Origin: an uncultured Candidatus Competibacteraceae bacterium
GTDB taxonomy: Bacteria; Pseudomonadota; Gammaproteobacteria; Competibacterales; Competibacteraceae
Length of the DNA stretch: 19,320 nt
Assembly (NCBI GenBank): GCA_937960715.1
Contig: CALGOO010000135.1
Location: forward strand, 1-19,320
Direction: 5' to 3'
Shown here: piece by piece, positions 8,428 to 15,180 of the stretch
How positions within the stretch are numbered: position 1 is the first letter of the stretch
How the letters are laid out: every line of letters begins with the position of its first letter
The notes under the pieces: generated by a model
Database searches by the model: none
Told to the model about the DNA's origin: nothing
What the model saw: only the letters and a program-made list of their open reading frames with translations
Made by a program: the position numbers and the translations under genes

Positions 8428-8474
8428 TGTTTCAATCTGAAACAGGGAATTTCATATCGTTTCAATTTGAAACA
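8428..8474. promoter_or_regulatory. Two tandem 17-bp dyads, probable operators
   Basis: TGTTTCA-ATC-TGAAACA (8428-8444) and CGTTTCA-ATT-TGAAACA (8458-8474) are near-identical palindromes; the shared 18-base core differs at one base. Their centres are 30 bp apart, about three helical turns, so a dimeric regulator could bind both on one face of the DNA. They lie between the VIT gene end and the small ORF at 8384. The first dyad overlaps TTGAAAC on the minus strand, and an AT-rich TTAAAATAAA follows, a possible -35/-10 arrangement for the NlpC/DUF2235 unit. The regulator is unknown. Confidence 0.55.
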
Positions 8475-8514
8475 GGCGCCTCGCATGTAGGGAACGGTAT
8501 TGGCCGTCATCATT

Positions 8515-8538
8515 CCCTCGCCCGCAAGCGGGCGAGGG
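8515..8538. repeat. Strong GC hairpin downstream of the VIT gene
   Basis: CCCTCGCCCGC (8515-8525) pairs perfectly with GCGGGCGAGGG (8528-8538), an 11-bp stem. It sits 48 bases after the VIT/vWA stop codon on its transcript. There is no U-tract, so it could be a transcript-end stabiliser or REP-like element, or contribute to termination. Confidence 0.55.
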
Positions 8539-8585
8539 GCAGGGATAAGGGCTTCTTTTCAACGAGTTGGCTTACTCCTAGCCAT

Positions 8586-10757
8586 TCAACACTCCAGCCG
8601 CGACGGATAACCAATCACGCGCCCTCGCACCAGGAAACCCGCCAGCAGCAACGCCATCAGGGCCAGGCCAAATAGCGTCGCCGGTTCCGGGGCGCCGCCG
8701 CCGGTGAAAACCGCGCCGGTCGTGATCGGGACGGCGGGTTCGCCGTAGGCCCGCTCGGTCGTGCCCTTGACCTGCGCCACCGGCACCGGCAGCGTGGGCG
8801 TGGATTCGGGGTTGGCGTTGTAAATCTTCTCCGACACCGCGACGAATGCGGTCCACGGCGTCACCAGGGCGAAATTCAACCCCAGCTCGGTGATTCGCTG
8901 CTTGAGTGCGTCAGCGTTGACGGGTTCGTTGCCTAGCCGGTGCGCGCCGGTCGTCATTTGGTAATGCAGGTCGCCGATCACGGAACGCGCCCAGATGATC
9001 GGCACCGCCTCGCCCTCGGTGCTGGCTTCCGGCAATTCGATTTGCAGGGGCAAGGTCGCCGGGCGGCCCTGCACCAGGCCGCGCACCTTGATTTCGTACC
9101 GGCCGGGTTGCTGGTAACGGCCCTGAATCCGCAACGATTGGCCGGCGAACAGATCGGGCAGCCGGTCGGGGCTTTGCTCGCTGACTTCCAGCCCGCCCCA
9201 GTCGATTTGAATGTCGGTCAACACCGGCGATTGCAGGCGGTCGGCCAGTTCCCCAGCCACCTTTTCCAAATTCTCGGTCGGGTCCATGTAGCGGGTGAAG
9301 CCGCGCCCGACCCGACCCATTTCGCTCAACAGATAGCGGTTGACGCCGGTGCCGACCCCGAAGGCGTACAACCGCGCGTCGTTCAGATTGGCCTTGAGCA
9401 GCGCCAGGATTTCCGCTTCGTTGCCGATGTAGCCGTCGGTCAGGAAGGTGACGATGCGGATGGCGCCGGTCGGAACCGGTGGCGCCAGGGCCTGGCGAAT
9501 GCCGCTGCTCATCTCGGTGCCGCCCTCGCCGCGCAGCGCATCGGTGTAGCGCAGACCCGCTTGAATGTTTTGGGGCGTCGCCGATAACGGCTGGGCGGAA
9601 AATTCGTTGGCGGAGTCGCTGAAACGGATGATGCGGAAGCTGTCGGTGGGCCGCAGCCGCCGCAGCGCCGCCCGCATGAAGGCTTTGCTGGCGTCGATGG
9701 GCAGGCCGTCCATCGAGCCGGAGCAGTCCAGCACGAACACCATTTCGCGGGGGGTGATGTCCGTCGCCGCCGGCACCTGGGGCGGTTCGAGCAGCAGGCT
9801 GAAGAAACCGCCACGCTGATCACGATAGGCCAGCAAGCCGGCCTGGGTCCGCGTCCCCGCCAGGGTGTAGCGCAGCACGAAATCGCGGTTGTCCAGGGTC
9901 CGGCCGCTTGCCAGCTTCACCTCGGCACGGTCCTTTTCGGGAGTTTCCGTGGTGATCGGATGGGTGCGGCTTTCGATGTTCGCGATCGCCATGCCGGCGT
10001 TCAGATGGACGGTCAAACCCACCCGTTCCGGGTCGATCTGTTCGGGCACGTTCAATTCGAACACCGGCGGGTAGGCGGGCAGTTGTTCGACTTCCCACTG
10101 ACCGTAGGCGGCCTGACTGTTCTTGGCCGTCGCCCCGCCGGAAGTGCCCGTTTGCGCGTTCCAGCGCTGAACGCCGCCCTTGGGCGCGGGCTGGCCCGGC
10201 GCGACGCCGGCGCCCTGGGGTTGATAGCGCGGCCCCACCACCAGCGGAATGACCAGTTCGTAGGCGCCGTCCACGCGCGGCACGGTCTGGGCGTAAATCA
10301 GCGTCACCTTGATCGGCAAGCCGGGCATCAGGTTGGCGATGTCCTGGGTGAACATGTTCGGACGGTGCTGACTGAGCAACGCGGCGGCACGACCCTCGCC
10401 CTTGGCTTTTTCGAAGGTGGCGCGGGCTTCCTCGATCCGCTGAATCCGGGCCTGAACCCGCTCGTCGCCGACTTCCATGGTCATGGCGTTGACGGCAGCG
10501 TTCTCGTTCAGTGGAAACAGATAAGTCGCGTGTACCGCCCGGCCCAGGGGATTGGCGAAGGTCTGAGTGACCGTCACCCGCGCCACGTCGCCTTGCACGT
10601 CAGCGTCGATGTCGGTCTTGAGCAGCGGCAGGGTCACGGGCTTGCCGTCCACTTTGGCTTCGATGCGGCCGCCCAAATCGTCGGGAACGACGGCCAGCGC
10701 GCCGGACCACGGCAGCCAGGACAGCAGGGCGATCAGAATCAGTGGGATGTTTTTCAT
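8586..10757 (-). CDS. VIT and vWA domain protein with PEP-CTERM sorting signal
   Basis: A 723-residue exported protein. MKNIPLILIALLSWLPWSGA is a clear Sec signal peptide. A vault/inter-alpha-trypsin (VIT) domain follows at about 30-160. The vWA domain starts near 335 and has an intact MIDAS motif DCSGSMD (Asp344, Ser346, Ser348), predicting metal-dependent ligand binding. The C-terminus has a PEP motif near 690, then a hydrophobic helix (ATLFGLALMALLLAGFL) and a basic end (VRGR), a standard PEP-CTERM signal. The protein should be processed by the exosortase encoded 17 bases upstream and placed at the envelope or in the extracellular matrix. I placed the start at 10757 because GAGGA lies six bases before it and the signal peptide begins there; the longer open frame to 10967 overlaps the exosortase gene. 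Confidence 0.9.
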   Translation of the reverse strand: MKNIPLILIALLSWLPWSGALAVVPDDLGGRIEAKVDGKPVTLPLLKTDIDADVQGDVARVTVTQTFANPLGRAVHATYLFPLNENAAVNAMTMEVGDERVQARIQRIEEARATFEKAKGEGRAAALLSQHRPNMFTQDIANLMPGLPIKVTLIYAQTVPRVDGAYELVIPLVVGPRYQPQGAGVAPGQPAPKGGVQRWNAQTGTSGGATAKNSQAAYGQWEVEQLPAYPPVFELNVPEQIDPERVGLTVHLNAGMAIANIESRTHPITTETPEKDRAEVKLASGRTLDNRDFVLRYTLAGTRTQAGLLAYRDQRGGFFSLLLEPPQVPAATDITPREMVFVLDCSGSMDGLPIDASKAFMRAALRRLRPTDSFRIIRFSDSANEFSAQPLSATPQNIQAGLRYTDALRGEGGTEMSSGIRQALAPPVPTGAIRIVTFLTDGYIGNEAEILALLKANLNDARLYAFGVGTGVNRYLLSEMGRVGRGFTRYMDPTENLEKVAGELADRLQSPVLTDIQIDWGGLEVSEQSPDRLPDLFAGQSLRIQGRYQQPGRYEIKVRGLVQGRPATLPLQIELPEASTEGEAVPIIWARSVIGDLHYQMTTGAHRLGNEPVNADALKQRITELGLNFALVTPWTAFVAVSEKIYNANPESTPTLPVPVAQVKGTTERAYGEPAVPITTGAVFTGGGAPEPATLFGLALMALLLAGFLVRGRVIGYPSRLEC

Positions 10758-10774
10758 GACGAATCCTCGCAAGA

Positions 10775-12274
10775 TTAAAGTGGCACGGGCAGGGGTTGAG
10801 AAAGGGTTGGGGACGGGGGCAAGTCCAGCGCCCGCCAGACCGCGATATCGAAGGTTTCCGTGGTTTCCACCGGCAGTTCCCAGGGCGCGATCCGCTGGAT
10901 CATCCGCCAGGTCGTGCCGGGCGCTTGCAGCCACCGCCACACCGCCTCGGCGACGTGGGTGGTCCATTCCCCCCGCTCCGAGACATAGGTGACGGTGATT
11001 CGCCAGACCCGGCCTTGCGGGTCGGTGCTACGGTACACCGCGCTGGGAATGGGGCCGCCGGTCTGGCCGAGATAGCGCACCGCGTGACCGGCCCCGGCCA
11101 GGCATTCCTCGGGGGCGTGGAGGTGACGCAACGGCGCGGTGGTGCTCACCACCAGCAGGCCGTAAGGTCCATAGGCGGCCCGCGCCGCGCCGCCGCCGTA
11201 GCGGGTGAAGTAATCGCGTTCCTGTGTTGTGAGCGTGCCGGGTTGCGCGACAAAGGCGGCGACGTAGCCGGGCAGTTGCGGCGCGGGCGACGGCCGGGCC
11301 ACGTCCAGCGGTTGCGGCGGCAACGCGACGATCCCGCCGCAGACGGCCAGAAACGCCAGACCGGGAAGCGGCTTGATCGAACGGAGGCGTAAGGCGTCGG
11401 AACCGGTGGCGACGGGCATCGCCGAAACCGGCATCGCTTCGCCGTGCCCGGATCGCGCCCAGAGCAGAATCGGCAGCGCGGAAAGCGTCAGCGTGATCAG
11501 GCCAATCGTGCTATGCCAGGGTTCGGCCAGCACATCCACCCCGCCCAGCGCCTCGCGGTGAACCAGACCCACCGCCAGGACCACGATCCGCAGGCTATTT
11601 CCCAGTGTCGCCGCCGCCAGCGCCAGCAGCGCGCCCCAGCAGGCGCGGCCGAGCGTAGGACGGGTCAGCACGGCGAGGGTGACGTAGAGCAGCAGGAGCA
11701 GCAGCAGGCCGCGCGTGCCGGAGCAGGGGAGATCGACCAGCACGGTCTGTCCCTGCCATTGCAACTGAATTCCCGCGCACTGAACCGGAGCGCCCAGCTT
11801 GAGCGCGGTGCAGGCGCCAGCGGCGGAAAGCTGTTGCAGGACAAAGCCGAAGCACCGTTGCAGGATGCGTTCGATGGGCAAGGCGAAGGCGAACAGCACC
11901 GCCAGCCAACCGGGCGCCAGCGGACGGGCACGGCGATCCAGCCCCAGCAGCAGGCCGATGGCGTAGACATCCACCGCCAGGGCCGCCGCGCCGAGCGTGT
12001 TGATGCCCAGCCACTGCCCCAGCAGGCGAACGGCGGCGGTCAGCGCCAGCAGCCATAGTCCGTTCAGGTGTTGCCTTTGGTTGACAATCCGCAACGGACT
12101 GGTCGCGCTCCATAGCAACAGACCGATGGTCAACGCCGCTACCCAGGCGCCGTGGGAATCGTAGGCGGGATCGAACCAGGTTCCCACCAGCCAGAGCAGG
12201 GGATGAACGGCCAGGAGCGCCAACCCCAGGATCAGGGCGGTGGGACCCAGCAGTGGAACCAGTGAATTGCGCAT
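10775..12274 (-). CDS. Exosortase with fused EpsI-like C-terminal domain
   Basis: A 499-residue integral membrane protein. Residues 1-275 hold about eight hydrophobic segments and the exosortase signature residues: Cys184 in DLPCSGTRG, Arg229 in GNSLRIV and His254 in EPWHSTIG, the presumed transpeptidase-like triad for cutting PEP-CTERM proteins. Residues 335-480 match the EpsI-like (DUF3485-type) region, with HAPEECLAGAGH at 386-397. EpsI is often a separate protein; here the two are one chain. The ATG at 12274 has GGAG 8 bases upstream. The next gene encodes a PEP-CTERM VIT/vWA protein, so this appears to be a dedicated enzyme-substrate pair and not a general exopolysaccharide-linked exosortase. 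I cannot assign the named exosortase subtype without a profile search. Confidence 0.9.
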   Translation of the reverse strand: MRNSLVPLLGPTALILGLALLAVHPLLWLVGTWFDPAYDSHGAWVAALTIGLLLWSATSPLRIVNQRQHLNGLWLLALTAAVRLLGQWLGINTLGAAALAVDVYAIGLLLGLDRRARPLAPGWLAVLFAFALPIERILQRCFGFVLQQLSAAGACTALKLGAPVQCAGIQLQWQGQTVLVDLPCSGTRGLLLLLLLYVTLAVLTRPTLGRACWGALLALAAATLGNSLRIVVLAVGLVHREALGGVDVLAEPWHSTIGLITLTLSALPILLWARSGHGEAMPVSAMPVATGSDALRLRSIKPLPGLAFLAVCGGIVALPPQPLDVARPSPAPQLPGYVAAFVAQPGTLTTQERDYFTRYGGGAARAAYGPYGLLVVSTTAPLRHLHAPEECLAGAGHAVRYLGQTGGPIPSAVYRSTDPQGRVWRITVTYVSERGEWTTHVAEAVWRWLQAPGTTWRMIQRIAPWELPVETTETFDIAVWRALDLPPSPTLSQPLPVPL

Positions 12275-12451
12275 GGCGGGACTCCGGTAAATCGCCAGCG
12301 CAGTATGGGGAGGGGGTGTGCGCGCTTCGTGGCGCGCGCGTGCAAGTTCGTGGAATGATCGTGCAAAGTCGGTGCAAGCGGCTTACGGCTTCGTCATTGG
12401 TTTTCGCCGTCTTGTAACCGTTCCGATTCCCTGTTGGTTTCGCTCGATATG
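12275..12451. other. Upstream region of the exosortase gene
   Basis: About 175 bases between the exosortase start and the repeat cluster. No ORF is supported. It presumably holds the promoter of the exosortase-VIT unit; the only structure I see is a GC-rich patch with alternating GCGCGC at 12320-12340. Confidence 0.35.
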
Positions 12452-12723
12452 GATGGGTTTCGTTCCGCAACTCATCCTACAACCGATTGTTTTTCGTAGG
12501 ATGGGTTGAGCGTAGCGAAACCCATCTCAATCCATCCTACAACCGATTGTTTTTCGTAGGATGGGTTGAGCGTAGCGAAACCCATCGCCGCGCCGCTGGT
12601 GGTTTCACTCGGTATGGATGGGTTTCGTGCCTCAACCCATCCTACAACCGATTGTTTACCGATTGTTTTTCGTAGGATGGGTTGGGCGTAGCGAAACCCA
12701 TCGCCGCGCTGCTGGTGGTTTCG
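12452..12723. repeat. Cluster of dispersed palindromic repeats
   Basis: Three 31-bp direct units start GTAGGATGGGTTG and end GCGAAACCCATC (12496-12526, 12556-12586, 12672-12702). Inverse units of 29 bp lie at 12452-12480 and 12617-12645, with a fragment near 12531-12540. Each unit folds by pairing GATGGGTT with AACCCATC, and neighbouring direct and inverse units can pair over a longer span. A 46-base stretch at 12481 is repeated exactly at 12541. Flanking GGTTTCRCTCGRTATG is also repeated, so the larger element is about 100-150 bp. Repeats of this type are spread through many proteobacterial genomes; no function is established that I know of. ORFs across it are translations of the repeat. Confidence 0.8.
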
Positions 12724-12724
12724 C

Positions 12725-12844
12725 GCCAAGAAACTCCTGGGTAGCGCCTCGGCCTATCCCAAGATTTTCGAAGCCAATCGCGAGGTGATCAAGGACCCGG
12801 ACCTGATTGATCCGGGCCAGAAAATCCGTATTCCGTTAGGTTGA
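12725..12844 (+). pseudogene. C-terminal remnant of a LysM-domain protein
   Basis: A plus-strand frame of about 38 codons ends at TGA 12842-12844. The pieces AYPKIFEANREVIKDPD and LIDPGQKIRIP are the second half of a LysM peptidoglycan-binding domain, as found at the C-terminus of BON-LysM or XkdP-like proteins. The expected first half (a GDTLSKIA-type helix) is missing; the frame enters the dispersed repeat right where homology should continue. No other LysM piece lies upstream of the repeats. This is a gene truncated at its 5' side, probably by a repeat-associated rearrangement. Confidence 0.7.
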
Positions 12845-12872
12845 AATTCGGGTTTGCCCGGTATCGAAATTT

Positions 12873-13796
<924 letters not shown>

Positions 13797-13959
13797 GCCC
13801 GCTCTCTCCCGGATTTCGAAGAAGGCGGCCGACCGGCGAGCGTTCGAGAGGCATCCGCTCTCCCTACCAGCACACCGGCGGCCGTTCGCTTTTCGCCCGC
13901 CAAACGGCGGGACGGGATGGGAGTCTGGTCCATGGGGCGGCATCCACCACCCCGTCGAG
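13797..13959 (-). other. Spacer between template repeat and target 1
   Basis: Non-coding by my reading. It includes a small perfect hairpin (CCCGCC-AAAC-GGCGGG, about 13899-13914) and the target 1 ribosome-binding site. In known DGRs the RNA downstream of TR helps template-primed cDNA synthesis, so it may have been part of the functional template RNA; that is inference. Confidence 0.4.
13804..13810 (-). promoter_or_regulatory. Ribosome-binding site deciding the target 1 start
   Basis: GGGAGAG on the minus strand is 7 bases before GTG 13794-13796. It is the only good translation start between the template repeat and the conserved FGE domain. Confidence 0.55.
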
Positions 13960-14089
13960 CTAGGGCCAGCCGAAAGCCGATGTTGTCGTTGCGGTTGCCG
14001 GGCTCGTTGTCGTTGCGGTACGCGGAGCGCGCGTTGCGACCGTTGTTGATCCAGGAGCCGCCCCGCAGGACGCGCCTCTCGCCGGTTTC
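13960..14089 (-). repeat. DGR template repeat (TR)
   Basis: 130 bp homologous to both variable repeats and rich in AAC codons on the coding strand: it reads INNGRNARSAYR then NDNEPGNRNDNIGF if translated. It holds 28 adenines; 17 differ in VR2 and 13 in VR1, and no non-adenine position differs within the aligned span. It lies 11 bases after the RT remnant and about 160 bases before target 1, on the same strand, so it would be transcribed with the operon. AAC-rich templates give wide amino-acid choice without making stop codons. Homology ends sharply at both edges (CTAGC here against CTAGG in the VRs). Confidence 0.93.
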
Positions 14090-14100
14090 GACCCCCACCC

Positions 14101-14799
14101 TTACACCTCCGGCGCGGGATGACGCGCCAGTTCGTTGCGTCGCCAGGTGCGGCCGTCAGCATGGAGGGTGATGGCGCGCACGCCGAGTGTTTCCAGCAGC
14201 AGGCGATCCAGGCCGTCCAGGTAATAGTTGGCGAAGTATTGCGAGGTCAGGGAGCCGATGGGCAGGCCCTTGCCGGGCGCGGTTTCGTGGCCGGCGACGA
14301 TGCGCCGCAACAGGTCCATGAATCCCGCCCCCTTATAAGGCGATTTCCAGAAAAAAAACGTACCTGCTTGGCCGCGGAATCGAGCGTAGCCGTTCCCCCC
14401 TTTAGCAAAGGGGGGCGAGGGGGGATTTGAACCCCGTGGGTTGGCGCCGCCGGTCAAAATCCCCCCCGGCCCCCCTTTTCCAAAGGGGGGAGACAACGCC
14501 CGGTTCGGTATAACCTTTCCAATAAATCGCCTAAAGCGCCGGTCCAGCAAATCGAACAGACGCGCGTGGTCGATGTGTTCGAAATAGCCGCTTACATCCA
14601 CCTTGACGTACCAGGGAAAGCGTTGCAGGGCGGCCCGCGCGGATCGAACCGCCGCCAACGTTCCCTTGCCCGGACGGCGGGCGTGGCGGGTATCGGTCAT
14701 GGCCCGCTCCAGCCCCGGACCCGCCGGTAGCATGACGGCGTGATGCAAGACTCGGTCGGCGAAGCAGGCGGCGTGGATGACGCGCGGCTTGGGACGGTG
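14101..14799 (-). pseudogene. DGR reverse transcriptase, truncated at both ends and interrupted
   Basis: RT homology begins abruptly at about 14799 with RPKPRVIHAACFADRVLHHA, the conserved region after the N-terminal 60-80 residues, and continues through the catalytic block YVKVDVSGYF with its first Asp. Motif 4 is IGSLTSQ (14239-14259), matching the IGxxxSQ pattern diagnostic of DGR RTs. Between these, at about 14338-14532, a palindromic element adds some 65 codons in frame. After LLLETLGVRA the protein should reach YMDD within about ten residues; instead it runs to a stop at 14101, and no YxDD is present in any frame before TR. It therefore lacks the start, the essential catalytic Asp pair and the thumb. 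The RT is almost certainly inactive, unless a full copy elsewhere acts in trans. Confidence 0.85.
14338..14532. mobile_element. MITE-like palindromic element inside the RT gene
   Basis: An insertion of about 195 bp bounded by inverted AGGCGATTT (14338-14346) and AAATCGCCT (14524-14532). Inside are two hairpins built on CCCCCC-TTT/AAA-GGGGGG (about 14395-14416 and 14469-14490) and an inverted GGGGGGATTTGA...TCAAAATCCCCCC pair. RT homology resumes on both sides. It keeps the reading frame (195 is 65 codons) and adds no stop in the RT frame. Target-site duplication is not clear; at most a TA or TAA is shared. No transposase is encoded, so movement would be in trans. Confidence 0.65.
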
Positions 14800-15164
14800 C
14801 GCGCCTTGCCGCGCACCATGGCCGCCAGTTGTTCGTTGGTGAACAAGGCGTAAGCGGGCACGCCCTCCGCTTCAGCCAACTCCTTGCGCAGCGTCCGCAA
14901 GGCGGCGAACGTGGCGAAGTCGCGCTCGTCGAAAACCTCGCGATAATCGATCTTGGCCTTGTCCGGTCGGCCGAGAGCGCTGACGGGCTCCAAGGCGGAC
15001 GCGCCGTCCCGATAGGTGACGGAAAAAGCCCAGAAGCTGTTGCAACCGTCGGCGACGAACTGGCGATCCACCGCCACGATGCGCCGCTCGGCCAGGAACC
15101 GGTTCAGGATTTCGGTTTCGGCGGCCGAGTCTCGGGCGAGAATGTGGAAAAAGCGATATTTCAT
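14697..15164 (-). pseudogene. DGR accessory HRDC-domain protein, 3'-truncated
   Basis: The frame starts MKYRFFHILARDSA, a known opening for the HRDC-type accessory genes found next to DGR reverse transcriptases in place of, or besides, Avd. The HRDC (helicase and RNaseD C-terminal nucleic-acid-binding) domain is recognisable at about residues 74-118 (RDFATFAALRTLRKELAE, VPAYALFTNEQLAAMV). After about residue 118 the expected final part (a GVG..R...YG helix) is missing and the frame reads through RT sequence in the wrong frame to a stop at 14697, giving a meaningless Ser/Pro-rich tail. It begins 16 bases after the target 2 stop. The truncated protein might still fold in part, but the domain is incomplete. 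Confidence 0.75.
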
Positions 15165-15180
15165 GGTCGCGTTTCACTGG

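Noticed and set aside
8428..8474. CRISPR-like repeat pair (GTTTCAAT...GAAAC)
   Set aside because: There are only two copies with a 12-base gap, and each is a full palindrome. No array or cas genes are near.
10758..10967. Extension of the VIT gene start to 10967
   Set aside because: It overlaps the exosortase 3' end, and a signal peptide and ribosome-binding site clearly mark the start at 10757.
12472..12729. Open frames with repeated NPSYEKQSVVGW-like translation
   Set aside because: They are translations of the dispersed palindromic repeat on both strands, a common false gene.
13797..14162. N-terminal extension of target 1 to an ATG at 14162
   Set aside because: It would translate TR in a wrong frame and the spacer, giving Arg/Gly-rich junk. 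The GTG at 13796 has a good ribosome-binding site.
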